Shown here: positions 26,634-35,614 of the stretch, one piece after another
Position numbering within the stretch: the stretch's first letter is position 1
Layout: the number at the start of each line of letters is the position of its first letter
Assembly: GCF_002846205.1 (NCBI RefSeq)
Contig: NZ_PHKV01000002.1
Coordinates: forward strand, 720,773 to 784,772
Direction: 5' to 3'
From: Xanthomonas prunicola
Lineage (GTDB): Bacteria > Pseudomonadota > Gammaproteobacteria > Xanthomonadales > Xanthomonadaceae
Length of the DNA: 64,000 bases
Notes under the pieces: model-generated
Seen by the model: the letters and a program-made list of their open reading frames with translations, nothing else
Told to the model about the DNA's origin: nothing
Databases searched by the model: none
Made by a program: the position numbers and the translations under genes

Positions 26634-26925
26634 GCATCACTTGCTTGTATGGCGTTGCACAGGCGGACTGAAAGCAGTGCGTTTAGGCAACGCTGATGGG
26701 GTTGGACTAGCCGATGCGACGTATTCAAGAAAATGGATCCGCATCGCCGATAAACGTCGTGCAATACGTGGCGCTCAATGCGCGATTGCCGCCGGCACGC
26801 AGACCGGCGGCATGCCTGCATGGCGTGTCTTGCCGAACATGCCTGCGCTGAGTGAAAGACGCATCGCGCAGATCCACCCGCCACTGCTGCGGCAGCACGT
26901 GCATTGGCACGGCTGCCGCAGGTCA

Positions 26926-27894
26926 TCAAGCGGCCCTGCGTTCGATCGCGGGCAGCAGGCGCTGGCGTAGCGTCAACGCCGCCAGGTCCAACGTTTCGCC
27001 GGCAGCGCGCAAGACGCTGCCCATGTTGATGAAGCCGTGGATCATGCCCGGGAAGCTATGCAGGGTGACTTCCACACCCGCAGCGCGCAGGCGGTCGGCA
27101 TAGGCGCAGCCTTCGTCGTAGAGCATGTCGCGGTCGCAGACCACGACCAATGCCGGCGCAACGCCGGCGACATCCGGCGCCAGCATCGGTGAGACACGCC
27201 AGTCGTTGGCCACCGCCATATCGGGCAGCAGATGGCGATTGAAGAAGTCCACTGCCGCCGCAGTCAACGGCGGCAGCCCGGCGTTGAGCGAGCGCGATGG
27301 ATACACGCCGCTGTCCTGGCGTGCGTCGGTGAGCGGATAGACCAGTAGCTGGCAACGCAAGGCAATTCCGGCATCGCGTGCAGCCAACGCGGCAACCGCG
27401 GCCATGGCGCCGCCGATACTGTCGCCGATGATGGCAAGCCGCTGCACATCGGCGCCGACCGTGTCGGGGTGGGCCACCAGCCAATGCAACGTCGCGATGA
27501 CATCTTCTACGCCGGCCGGCGCCGGGTGCTCGGGGGCGAGACGGTAGTGGATCGCCAGCACCTGACAACCAGCACGCGCCGCCAGTTGCCGGCACACATC
27601 GTCATGCGACTCCAGATCGCCGACCAGACCGCCGCCGCCGTGCACGAACAGGCAGGTCGGAGCTGGGCCGGCCGCCAGCCCCGTGGGGCGATACAAGCGC
27701 AACGGCACTGCACCGGTGGCGGCATCGGCCTGCAGATCGCGCACCTCGGCCATTTCTATGCGCGGGAAACCGAACTGCGCGCCTACCGCGCGCATCATCG
27801 CGCGTGCGCCTTCGATCGGCAGGGTCTCCATGGGCGGCTGCGCCGCCTGTTGAAGCTGGGCGAACAGGCGCACGACATCAGGATCAAACGACAT
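26926..27894 (-). CDS. HSL-family alpha/beta hydrolase (carboxylesterase)
   Basis: Protein of 322 residues. Motif HGGGGLVGDLESHD forms the oxyanion hole (about 93-106), GDSIGGAMAA holds the nucleophile Ser (about 170-179; the usual form is GDSAGG), an Asp near 265 and His in MIHGFINMG (about 296) complete the triad. Hormone-sensitive-lipase-type esterases act on short acyl or aryl esters. No signal peptide: cytoplasmic. A palindrome-like site resembling that of the MarR operon at 54057 lies 39-57 bp upstream of its start, suggesting a link to hydroxycinnamate metabolism. Confidence 0.87.
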   Translation of the reverse strand: MSFDPDVVRLFAQLQQAAQPPMETLPIEGARAMMRAVGAQFGFPRIEMAEVRDLQADAATGAVPLRLYRPTGLAAGPAPTCLFVHGGGGLVGDLESHDDVCRQLAARAGCQVLAIHYRLAPEHPAPAGVEDVIATLHWLVAHPDTVGADVQRLAIIGDSIGGAMAAVAALAARDAGIALRCQLLVYPLTDARQDSGVYPSRSLNAGLPPLTAAAVDFFNRHLLPDMAVANDWRVSPMLAPDVAGVAPALVVVCDRDMLYDEGCAYADRLRAAGVEVTLHSFPGMIHGFINMGSVLRAAGETLDLAALTLRQRLLPAIERRAA

Positions 27895-27932
27895 GACGAA
27901 CTCTCCGATAACCAGTTGTCGAGCTTGCCAGA

Positions 27933-27951
27933 TTGTTATGAATCATCACTA
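27933..27951. promoter_or_regulatory. Possible operator shared with the MarR operon
   Basis: TTGTTATGAATCATCACTA matches 15 of 19 positions of the perfect palindrome TAGTTATTGATCATAACTA found before the MarR operon (54057-54075). It lies just upstream of the esterase gene in an AT-rich patch, where a promoter is expected. Confidence 0.45.
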
Positions 27952-28171
27952 TTTAAATCGTGAACTAGTACTTCACGACTTGGTCGGACTGCCGCGAACG
28001 ACCGCAAAACCCCACAATTCCTGTGCGATATGGCCTCGACGGCACACGTTGGCGGACGAGCGCCGGTGCCTGCGCAACGTCCCGCCGGCTGGATATTTGC
28101 TGCACTGCACCGCAGCGAATGCGCTGCCGACTGCGCACCTGACAGTGGGCACAGTCGGCTTTTGGGCGCTT

Positions 28172-29032
28172 TTAGTCCTCGTCTTCCGCAGCCGCTTCGC
28201 GGCCCTGCTGGCGGATCAGGTTTTCCTGGCGCGCATCTTCGATCGAGGCACGGATGGCGCGCACGTCGGCGCGGCGGGTGTCGAACTTGAAGCGTCCGGT
28301 GAGCACGCTGTCCGGACGCAGTTCGCCCTTTTCGAACAGCGCCCACATTTCTTCGCCGTAGTGGGTCTCCAGCAACTCCGGTGCAAAGCGGCCGAGGCAG
28401 TCGCGCAGGTTGTGCACGTCACGCAGCAGCATGTCGCGCGCGGCATTGTTGCCGGCGGCGCTGACCACCTGCGGGAAGTCGATCACCACCGGGCCATCGG
28501 GCGAGACCAGCACGTTGTATTCGGACAGATCGCCGTGCACCAGACCCAGCGAGAGCATCTTGACCACGTCGCCGATCAGGCTGGTGTGGAAGACGCGCGC
28601 CTGTTCCGGTTCCAGCTCCACCTCGCCCAGCCTTGGTGCGCTGTGGCCAGCGTCATCGGTGACCAGATCCATCAGCAGCACGCCGTGGAAGTAGCCGCGC
28701 GGTTTCGGCACGTGCACGCCGGCATCCACCAGTTGGTAGAGCGCATCGGCTTCGGTGTTCTTCCAGGCGGTTTCGGCCTCCTTGCGGCCGAACTTGGTGG
28801 CCTTGCCCATCGCACGCGCCTGACGGCTACCACGCACCTTGCGGCCTTCCTGGTATTGCACGCGCGCCTGGAAACTGCGCTGCGCCATGTCCTTGTAGAC
28901 CTTGGCGCACAGGATGTCGGCGCCTGCGCTGACCACGTAGACGGATGCTTCCTTGCCGCTCTTCAGTGGTCGCAACACTTCGTCGATGACGCCGTCGTCG
29001 ATCAGCGGCTGCAGGCCCTTGGGGGTTTTCAT
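28172..29032 (-). CDS. RIO-type serine/threonine protein kinase
   Basis: Protein of 286 residues of the RIO1-like group. SGKEASVYVV is the modified nucleotide loop (about 25-34), CAKVYK has the ATP-binding Lys, LVHGDLSEYNVLV is the catalytic loop (Asp about 177) and VVIDFPQ the metal-binding Asp. Many Lys/Arg occur in the first third and an acidic tail (AAEDED) ends it. Bacterial RIO kinases are poorly understood; autophosphorylation is likely. It is divergent from the IclR gene, with 147 bp between starts. Confidence 0.9.
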   Translation of the reverse strand: MKTPKGLQPLIDDGVIDEVLRPLKSGKEASVYVVSAGADILCAKVYKDMAQRSFQARVQYQEGRKVRGSRQARAMGKATKFGRKEAETAWKNTEADALYQLVDAGVHVPKPRGYFHGVLLMDLVTDDAGHSAPRLGEVELEPEQARVFHTSLIGDVVKMLSLGLVHGDLSEYNVLVSPDGPVVIDFPQVVSAAGNNAARDMLLRDVHNLRDCLGRFAPELLETHYGEEMWALFEKGELRPDSVLTGRFKFDTRRADVRAIRASIEDARQENLIRQQGREAAAEDED

Positions 29033-29179
29033 GGACTAAGAGCACCGATCCGGAACAAACCAGCGGCAATTATGCGGCAAGCAGGGTGAAGCGCTTACAT
29101 GCCCGCGCACAGACTGTGAGCGGGGGCATGCAGTGGCGCAAGCGCTTACCATGCAGGGACCTGTCCGCACCGCACTCCT

Positions 29180-30040
29180 ATGCCCGAGCCCGCCTCCAGC
29201 CGTCGTAAACGTCCCGCCGCCGTGGCTGCGGCCGGTAGCGATCGCGGCCTGCCGCATGAGCTGATGCAGCAGATCGCCGCCGCCCAGGGCGACCCGGACT
29301 TCATGACCTCGCTTGGACGCGGACTGGTGGTGCTGAGCGTGTTCGCCCAGCACGCGCGCGAAGTGACGATGTCGCAGATCAGCCTGGAAACCGGCATCTC
29401 GCGCGCGGCCGTGCGGCGGGTGCTGCATACGCTGGCCAAGCTGGGCTATGTGGGCGAGCAAGGGCGTGGCTACGTGTTGCTGCCGCGCGTGCTGGGAATC
29501 GGCGGCGCGTACGCGGCGTCTTCGTCGATGACCGCAGCGGCGCAGCCGGTACTGGACGGGCTGCGCGACCAACTGCACGAATCCTGCTCGCTGGGCGTGC
29601 TGGATGGCGACGATCTGCTGTACGTGGCGCGTTCGGAGACGGTGCGCATCATGTCGATCGGGCTGCGCCCAGGCACGCGGCTGCCGGCGTATTGCACCTC
29701 GATGGGCCGGGTGTTGCTGGCTGCACTGCCCGGCGACACTTTGCAGGCGTATCTGGAACGCACCAGCTTGCGTCCGCGCACCGATCGCACGGTGACCCAG
29801 GCCTCGGCGTTGCTGGAGGTGCTGGCACGCACGCGCCGCGAAGGCATGTGCCTGACCGATCAGGAACTGGAAATCGGCCTGCGCTCCATCGCCGTACCGG
29901 TGCGCAACCTGCGCGGGGAGGTGATCGCCGCGCTCAACATCGGCGCCCAGGCCGGGCGGGTGAGTTTGCAGACCATGCAAACGCAGTTGCTGGAACCGCT
30001 GAAGCAGGCGGCGCAGCGGCTGGGAACCTTGTTGAGCTAG
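29180..30040 (+). CDS. pcaR: IclR-family regulator of the pca genes (PcaR/PcaU type)
   Basis: Protein of 286 residues. The N-terminal winged HTH is at about 45-105 (GLVVLSVFAQHAREVTMSQISLETGISRAAVRRVLHTLAKLGYV) and the IclR effector domain at about 120-275 (YVARSETVRIMSIGLRPGTRLPAYCTSMGRVLLA). It belongs to the PcaR/PobR/PcaU branch that senses beta-ketoadipate or protocatechuate. It lies convergent with the pca operon. Two sites resembling the 15-bp P. putida PcaR operator lie before pcaI (38530-38564). Gene name by family and context. Confidence 0.84.
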   Translation: MPEPASSRRKRPAAVAAAGSDRGLPHELMQQIAAAQGDPDFMTSLGRGLVVLSVFAQHAREVTMSQISLETGISRAAVRRVLHTLAKLGYVGEQGRGYVLLPRVLGIGGAYAASSSMTAAAQPVLDGLRDQLHESCSLGVLDGDDLLYVARSETVRIMSIGLRPGTRLPAYCTSMGRVLLAALPGDTLQAYLERTSLRPRTDRTVTQASALLEVLARTRREGMCLTDQELEIGLRSIAVPVRNLRGEVIAALNIGAQAGRVSLQTMQTQLLEPLKQAAQRLGTLLS

Positions 30041-30327
30041 AGCGGCTCTGGCCGCGAAGGTCAAGGCTCAGCGCCGCCACGCCTTGCGCATGCTAGATGC
30101 GCGCAAGGCGCAGCACGCCGCGCCGAAAAGACATGGACCCGCCGCCTCCGGGTTGATCGCCACTTGTTGTTGCGCGCGTGCCGGCTGGGAGCGGCTAACA
30201 CATCGTCGCGAGCAGTCGTCAGCCGGGTGTGGACGGCGCGCAGGAACGGCGGTGATGAGTAACACATGCCGCATCGAGCACAGACAGGGCCCGCCTGAGC
30301 GCTGCACAGTCGTTGTGTGAGCGGCTG

Positions 30328-31257
30328 TCAGCGCGGCCGGCGCAGAAAGCTCACCACCGCATCCACCCACGCCGCGTGGCTGTCTTCGACCTGCGCCACG
30401 TGGTCGGCGTGCGGCAGGGTCACCCAACTGCGATCTTCGCTGCGCAAACGCGCGTACAGATGAGCGTTGTCTGCCTGGGTGGCGATGGGGTCGTCGACGC
30501 CGCGCAACAGCAAAACCGGTAGCGTCGCGACCTGCTCGGGGTGAAAGGAGAACTGTTCCATCGCGCGCCAGTCGGTGCGCACCGGATCCGCTGCCAACGC
30601 CTGCGCGACATAGGCCGCGCGCACGCCCGGCGGTGCCGCATTGGCAGTGATGAAATCCTCGCCGGCCGCAGCGGCCGTGGTGGGTGCCCGCAATGGTCGC
30701 TCTGCCGGCAACGCCGGCGCGGGCGCTGCGTCCACATCATCGGGGAAGCCAAACAACACCAGTGCAGACATCGCCTGCGGTTGCTGCTGTGCAAGCAGCA
30801 GCGCAACGCGCGCGCCATTGGAATAGCCCAGCAATGCCGGCGGAGGCAGTCCGGGATGGATCTGCGCGACCCAGGCCAGCACGTTGCGCACATCGGCCAC
30901 CGCACGCGTGGGCGTGTTCCAGCCAGTGCGATCGCGTGCGCTGCCACCATAGCCGCGCAGATCCACCGCGTAAGCGGCATAGCCGGCCTGCGCAAGCGCC
31001 GCCAGCACAGAGCGCGTATCGCCGGGTTCGCCGGGCACCTGCAAATCGAAATTGGGCAACGCGCTCCAGGTGCGGCCGTGTACCAGCACAATCGTGCCGC
31101 GCGGCTGTGCGGGCACCCGCGACCACACCGCCAGCATCTGGCCATCGTCCGCGCGCACGTGCGACAACACAGTGCCAGGACCTGGCCGCGGCTGTGCCTG
31201 CAGCGTTGCTGTCGTCAGCAACAACAACAGCAGAAGACATGCGAATCGACGTGTCAT
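30328..31257 (-). CDS. Exported alpha/beta hydrolase at the end of the pca operon
   Basis: Protein of 309 residues. Signal peptide MTRRFACLLLLLLLTTATLQAQ (cleavage near 22), then a serine hydrolase fold: VLVHGRTW (about 59), nucleophile GYSNGAR (about 146-152), DDPIATQ and HADHVAQVE with the final His (about 288). It is the last gene in the pcaI-to-pcaC direction, 44 bp after pcaC. It may release aromatic acids from esters in the periplasm; the substrate is not evident. Confidence 0.82.
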   Translation of the reverse strand: MTRRFACLLLLLLLTTATLQAQPRPGPGTVLSHVRADDGQMLAVWSRVPAQPRGTIVLVHGRTWSALPNFDLQVPGEPGDTRSVLAALAQAGYAAYAVDLRGYGGSARDRTGWNTPTRAVADVRNVLAWVAQIHPGLPPPALLGYSNGARVALLLAQQQPQAMSALVLFGFPDDVDAAPAPALPAERPLRAPTTAAAAGEDFITANAAPPGVRAAYVAQALAADPVRTDWRAMEQFSFHPEQVATLPVLLLRGVDDPIATQADNAHLYARLRSEDRSWVTLPHADHVAQVEDSHAAWVDAVVSFLRRPR

Positions 31258-31301
31258 GCGATCTCTCGGGATGCACTGGGTGACCGCAGACCTTACCCGG
31301 G

Positions 31302-31706
31302 TTACGCCGCTGGCGCTGTGCCGGTGTCAGCGGCTTGTTCCTCCAGGATCGGCCTGGCCAGCGCAAAGGCGTGATTGGCGGCCGGCACGCCGCAGTAGAT
31401 TGCCGCTTGCAGCAGCACTTCCTTGATCTGCGCAGGCGTTACGCCGTTGTTGCGCGCGGCACGCACGTGCAGTTTGAATTCGTCGTCGTGGCCCAGCGCG
31501 ACCATCATCGACAAAGTGAGCAGCGAACGCGTGTGCGCCGGCAGGCCGTCGCGGGTCCAGATGCTGCCCCAGGCGTAGCGGGTGATCAGGTCCTGAAATT
31601 CTTCGGTGAATTCGCTACGGGCGGCCAGCGCGCGGTCGACATGCGCATCGCCAAGGACGCGCCGGCGCTCGCGCATGCCGGCTTGATAACGTTCGTCTTC
31701 GTGCAT
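31302..31706 (-). CDS. pcaC: PcaC, 4-carboxymuconolactone decarboxylase
   Basis: Protein of 134 residues beginning MHEDERYQAGM. Blocks RRRVLGDAHVDRAL, TRYAWGSIWTRDGLPAHTRSLLTLSM and LHVRAARNNGVTPAQIKEVLLQAAIYCGVPAAN are those of the CMD family. It converts 4-carboxymuconolactone to beta-ketoadipate enol-lactone. It lies 25 bp after pcaD; separate from pcaD here, whereas some bacteria have a PcaL fusion. The start after GGACAC is chosen over an extended frame. Confidence 0.95.
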   Translation of the reverse strand: MHEDERYQAGMRERRRVLGDAHVDRALAARSEFTEEFQDLITRYAWGSIWTRDGLPAHTRSLLTLSMMVALGHDDEFKLHVRAARNNGVTPAQIKEVLLQAAIYCGVPAANHAFALARPILEEQAADTGTAPAA

Positions 31707-31731
31707 GGTGTGTCCTTGCAAAGTGGGGGGC

Positions 31732-32514
31732 TCAATCGGCCTGAAGAAAGCCGAGCACCGCGTCGTTGAACGCGGCCGGCGACTCCAGGTTGCAGATGTG
31801 GCGGCCGGGCACCTGGGCGTAATGACCATCCGGCGCGGCATAGGCGATCTCGCGCAAATCAGATGGCGGGCATACCGGGTCATCGTCGCCGGCCAGTGCC
31901 AGCAGCGGCAGGCTCAGCCCGTCCAGTGCACCGCGGAAATCCGCCTCGGCCACCGCCTGGCAGCAGGCGATGTAGCCGGCCGGCGAGGTGGAAACGAAGG
32001 CGGCAGCGATCATGTCCAGACGCTGCGCGTGGCTGATGGCGAATGCCGGCGTAAACCAGCGTTGCAGCGTGGCATCGATCAACACCGGCAGGCCTTCGCT
32101 GTGCACGTGTTCGATGCGGGTTTCCCAGGTGGCGGCGCTGCCAATCTTCTGCGCGGTGGCGCAGACCACCAGCCGTCGCAAGCGCTGCGGTGCATGCAGA
32201 CCCAACCACTGGCCGGTGAGGCCGCCGATCGACAGGCCGCAGAAATCGCTTTGCGCGATCTCCAGCGCGTCCCACAGCGCCAGCACGTCCTGGCCCAGGT
32301 CGGCGACGCTGTAAGGACCCGGCGGCGTCTCCGAATAGCCGTGGCCGCGGCGGTCGTAGCGCAGGATGCGGTAATGCGGGGCGAAAGCCTCGATCTGCAC
32401 GTCCCACATATGCAGGTCGGTGCCGAGCGAATTGCAGAAGGTCAGCCAGGGCCGCTCGTCGGTGCCGTCCACACGGTAATGCAGGCGATGCGTGGGCAAT
32501 TGCAGATAGGCCAT
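31732..32514 (-). CDS. pcaD: PcaD, 3-oxoadipate enol-lactonase
   Basis: Alpha/beta hydrolase of 260 residues. FCNSLGTDLHMWD (oxyanion, about 25-37), nucleophile GLSIGG (about 92-97), DDDPVCPP and the C-terminal GRHICNLE with His (about 240). It hydrolyses the enol-lactone to beta-ketoadipate. The ATG at 32514 (MAYLQLPTH) lies 10 bp after the pcaB stop; the upstream extension overlaps pcaB and is rejected. Confidence 0.94.
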   Translation of the reverse strand: MAYLQLPTHRLHYRVDGTDERPWLTFCNSLGTDLHMWDVQIEAFAPHYRILRYDRRGHGYSETPPGPYSVADLGQDVLALWDALEIAQSDFCGLSIGGLTGQWLGLHAPQRLRRLVVCATAQKIGSAATWETRIEHVHSEGLPVLIDATLQRWFTPAFAISHAQRLDMIAAAFVSTSPAGYIACCQAVAEADFRGALDGLSLPLLALAGDDDPVCPPSDLREIAYAAPDGHYAQVPGRHICNLESPAAFNDAVLGFLQAD

Positions 32515-32524
32515 CGAAGCACCG

Positions 32525-33877
32525 TCAACAGGAAGAAGATCCAGCCAGCACACGGTCGATCCAGAGCGAGGACATACCGCGCCAGCTATCGCTATCGAAC
32601 ACTGCTTGCAGTTGCGCGTGCGTGAGCACGGCGCTCACCTGCGCATCCTCGCCGAGCACCTCGCGCAAATGCCGCTGCTGCGCCTGCGCGCGCAGCGCCG
32701 CCTGTTCCACCAGGGCGTGCGCTTGCGGCTTGCCCAGCTGCGGCGCAAGCGCGAACACCGCCGCCTCGGCGTAGAGCAGCCCGCCGTGGCTGTCCAGATG
32801 CGCACGCATGCGCGCGCGGTCCAGTTCCAGAGCAGACAGGCACAGCTGCATCTGCGACAGGCTGCCGGCGGTGAGGCAGACGATCTGCGGCAAGGTGTCC
32901 CATTCGGCATGCCATTGTCCGGCCGCGCGCTCGTGCGGCTGCGCCATCGCGCTGAACAAGGTGGCGACCAGGCCGGGCACGCGGGTGGCCGCGGCAACGG
33001 CTGCCACGCTGGAGACCGGATTGCGCTTGTGCGGCATTGCCGACGAACCGCCCTTGCCGGCAGCGGCAGGCTCGAACACTTCGCCCACTTCCGATTGCAT
33101 CAGCAACACCACATCACCACCGATCTTGCCCAGCGTGCCGGCCAACAGGCCGAACGTGCAGCCGACCTCGACGATGCGGTCGCGCGCCGTGTGCCAGGGC
33201 AGCGCGGGCAGCGGCAACTCCAGGGCGCTCGCCAGCGCCTGCGCCACCTCCAGGCCACGCTCCTGGAGCGAGGCCAGGGTGCCGGCTGCGCCGCCGAACT
33301 GCAACACCAGCGCATCGCGCCGCAAGGCCTGCAGGCGCTGATGCGCCCGTTGCAGTGCATCCAGCCAGCCGGCGACCTTGAGCCCGAAGGTGACCGGCAC
33401 CGCCTGCTGCAACAAGGTGCGTCCGGGCAAGCCGGTGGTGCGTTCGCGTTCGGCCAGCGCGGCCAGCTCGGCGCACAGGGCATGCAGACGTGGCAGCAGC
33501 AGATCGAGCGCAGCACGCACCTGCAACACCGTGCCGGTATCGATGACGTCCTGGCTGGTGGCGCCCCAGTGCACCCAGCGCGCGGCAGCGGTGTCGTGCG
33601 CGGCCACCTGGGCGGTCAGCGCCTTGACCAACGGAATGGCGGGGTTGCCGGCCAATGCTGTGGCCTGCGCCAACGCAGCCAGATCGTAGTGCCGGACATC
33701 GCAGGCAGCGGCAATGGCCTGCGCGGCCTCGGCCGGAATCACCCCGCACTGGGCCTGCGCACGCGCCAGCGCGGATTCGAACTGCAGCATCGCCTGCACG
33801 CGCGCGGCATCGTCAAACAAGGCGTCGCACGCTGGCTCGCCGAACAAGGATCCCAACAGCGAAGATGTCGCACTCAT
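32525..33877 (-). CDS. pcaB: PcaB, 3-carboxy-cis,cis-muconate cycloisomerase
   Basis: Protein of 450 residues of the fumarase/aspartase superfamily. The signature GGSSAMPHKRNPV (about 280-292) is complete, with HWGATSQDVIDTG (about 106-118) and LQQAVPVTFGLKVAGWL. It forms 4-carboxymuconolactone from 3-carboxymuconate. It is separated from pcaG by 354 bp, the largest gap inside the pca block, so it may have its own promoter. Start MSATSSLLGSLFGEP chosen from family length. Confidence 0.94.
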   Translation of the reverse strand: MSATSSLLGSLFGEPACDALFDDAARVQAMLQFESALARAQAQCGVIPAEAAQAIAAACDVRHYDLAALAQATALAGNPAIPLVKALTAQVAAHDTAAARWVHWGATSQDVIDTGTVLQVRAALDLLLPRLHALCAELAALAERERTTGLPGRTLLQQAVPVTFGLKVAGWLDALQRAHQRLQALRRDALVLQFGGAAGTLASLQERGLEVAQALASALELPLPALPWHTARDRIVEVGCTFGLLAGTLGKIGGDVVLLMQSEVGEVFEPAAAGKGGSSAMPHKRNPVSSVAAVAAATRVPGLVATLFSAMAQPHERAAGQWHAEWDTLPQIVCLTAGSLSQMQLCLSALELDRARMRAHLDSHGGLLYAEAAVFALAPQLGKPQAHALVEQAALRAQAQQRHLREVLGEDAQVSAVLTHAQLQAVFDSDSWRGMSSLWIDRVLAGSSSC

Positions 33878-34231
33878 GCATTGCATCTCTAGGCGTGCCG
33901 GCAGCATCGCACCGATGTGCCAAGGTGCCAACTAGACGAAAGGGCAAGGCGGTTTGCGCGCCTGCCACTGCCGGGGGGATGTGGGTGATGCCAGGTGGGG
34001 ATGGGATGCATGCGCACGACTGAGCACGTGTGCGTGTTGGCCACGATGCGCGCTGTCATTGGTGGGTCAGCGTGAGGCGCCACGGTCCATCGCCCGCGGC
34101 CCACGCCGTGGTGCCTTCGTAGCAGCAAGTACTTCCGCAGCTGGCTGCCGCCCGCTTTTTATGCACAAGCGTGCAGACAGCGTGGCGCCCTGCTGCGGCA
34201 CGCGCACGGCGGTTCCTCATCGACATACCGA
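33878..34231. other. Gap between pcaG and pcaB, no gene seen
   Basis: This 354-bp stretch separates pcaG and pcaB, genes read in the same direction. Only short random frames occur. I find no sequence like the CGATAATCG core seen before pcaI and no clear terminator hairpin with T run. Confidence 0.5.
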
Positions 34232-34795
34232 TCAATAGCGGAAGAACACCGTTTCCGCATCGCCCTGCATGTGGATGTCCCAGGTGTAGGCGCCACCTGC
34301 GCCTGGTTGGGCAAACAAGGTGGCGCGTCGCTCGGCCGGCACCAGCGCCAGGATCGGGTCGCTGCCCAGCTGCGGGTCGTCGGCGAAATACAGGCGCGTG
34401 GAGGCGCCACGCAACAGGCCGCGCATGAACACCAGGACGGTCAGATGCGCCGCCTGCAGCTTGCCGTCCGGTCCAGCCACCCTGCCCGGCTTGATGGTGC
34501 TGAAGGAAAAACGCCCGTGCGCATCGGTCGGTATACGGCCCCAACCGTCGAAGCTGGGGTCGTGCGCCTGGCAGCGCGCATCGGCCGCATGCGCATAGAT
34601 GCCGGCTGCATCGGCTTGCCACACTTCCAGCACCGCATCGGCTACCGGCGCGCCGGCACCATCGAAAATGCAACCGCTGATCTGCACCGGCGTGCCTGCG
34701 GCCTGCTTGGGTGCGATCTGTTCGCGATACAGCGGCTCCAGCCCAAGCCGGTAATACGGGCCGACGGTTTGCGACGGCGTGGCATGCAGGCTCAT
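34232..34795 (-). CDS. pcaG: PcaG, protocatechuate 3,4-dioxygenase alpha subunit
   Basis: Protein of 187 residues starting MSLHATPSQTVGPYY, the family's N-terminal TPSQTVGPYY motif. The core ISGCIFDGAGAPVADAVLEVWQADAAG and the C-terminal YTWDIHMQGDAETVFF are typical of the non-iron alpha subunit. With PcaH it forms the enzyme that opens protocatechuate to 3-carboxy-cis,cis-muconate. It lies 4 bp after pcaH. Confidence 0.96.
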   Translation of the reverse strand: MSLHATPSQTVGPYYRLGLEPLYREQIAPKQAAGTPVQISGCIFDGAGAPVADAVLEVWQADAAGIYAHAADARCQAHDPSFDGWGRIPTDAHGRFSFSTIKPGRVAGPDGKLQAAHLTVLVFMRGLLRGASTRLYFADDPQLGSDPILALVPAERRATLFAQPGAGGAYTWDIHMQGDAETVFFRY

Positions 34796-34799
34796 CGTG

Positions 34800-35537
34800 T
34801 CACTCCCAGACCGTTTGTTTGCGACCGCGCAAGACGATGTCGAAGCGATAGGCCAACGCGTATTCGCTGACCGCATTTTCCCAATCGAAACTGGACACCA
34901 TGCGTTCGCGCGCCAGCGCATCGTCGACACAGTTGTAAATAGGATCGTGCGCCAGCAACGGGTCACCGGGGAAATACATCTGGGTGACCAGCCGTTGCCC
35001 GATGCCATCGCCATGCAGTGAAAAATGGATGTGGGCCGGTCGCCAAGCGTTGTAGTGATTGCGCCACGGATAAGCACCCGGCTTGATGGTCTTGAAACTG
35101 TAGCGGCCATGCGCGTCGGTGAGCACTTGTCCGGTACCGCGGAAGTTCGGGTCCAGTGGCGCATCGTGCTGATCGCCTGCGTGCTGGTAGCGACCAGCCG
35201 CGTTGCATTGCCACACTTCCACGACGCTGTTGCGGACCGGCTTGCCGTTTTCATCGAGCACGCGGCCAGACACGATGATGCGCTCACCTAACGGCGCGCC
35301 GCTGAAACCTGCAGTGAGATCGGCGGCGTGCCTGTCCAAGGTGAGCCGATCCAGTCGCGGGCCGGTGACCTCCGACAGCGTGACCGGCAGGTCGATCGGA
35401 TCACGCGTGGGCCCACGCAGCCTGGTGGAGGCGTATGCCGGATGCAGATACGCCGGTTGCGTACCAGGCCGGCTGCGGCGGTAGCCGAGCAGCGGATCGG
35501 CAGCGATAGCAGTGTCTTCAGAGGTTGGGTCGCGCAT
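34800..35537 (-). CDS. pcaH: PcaH, protocatechuate 3,4-dioxygenase beta subunit
   Basis: Protein of 245 residues. Iron ligands are visible as Tyr in NHYNAWRPAHIHF plus its two His (HxH, about residues 170-178) and an upstream Tyr. GRVLDENGKPVRNSVVEVWQCNAAGRYQH and YSFKTIKPGAYPW are the intradiol dioxygenase blocks. This subunit carries the Fe(III) site. It starts the pcaHG pair, 77 bp after pcaF. Confidence 0.96.
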   Translation of the reverse strand: MRDPTSEDTAIAADPLLGYRRSRPGTQPAYLHPAYASTRLRGPTRDPIDLPVTLSEVTGPRLDRLTLDRHAADLTAGFSGAPLGERIIVSGRVLDENGKPVRNSVVEVWQCNAAGRYQHAGDQHDAPLDPNFRGTGQVLTDAHGRYSFKTIKPGAYPWRNHYNAWRPAHIHFSLHGDGIGQRLVTQMYFPGDPLLAHDPIYNCVDDALARERMVSSFDWENAVSEYALAYRFDIVLRGRKQTVWE

Positions 35538-35614
35538 CTTGAATCTCCGTCGGCAGCAAGGCGACTAGAACGACATGGGTGCGAGGGAAGGCGAGGCAGG
35601 TTGTAACAGCTGGC

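Noticed and set aside
27893..29089. Plus-strand ORF of 398 codons opposite the RIO kinase
   Set aside because: Shadow of the RIO kinase gene, which has complete catalytic motifs.
32606..33892. Plus-strand ORF of 428 codons opposite pcaB
   Set aside because: Exact shadow of pcaB; Gln/Arg-rich, no family motif.
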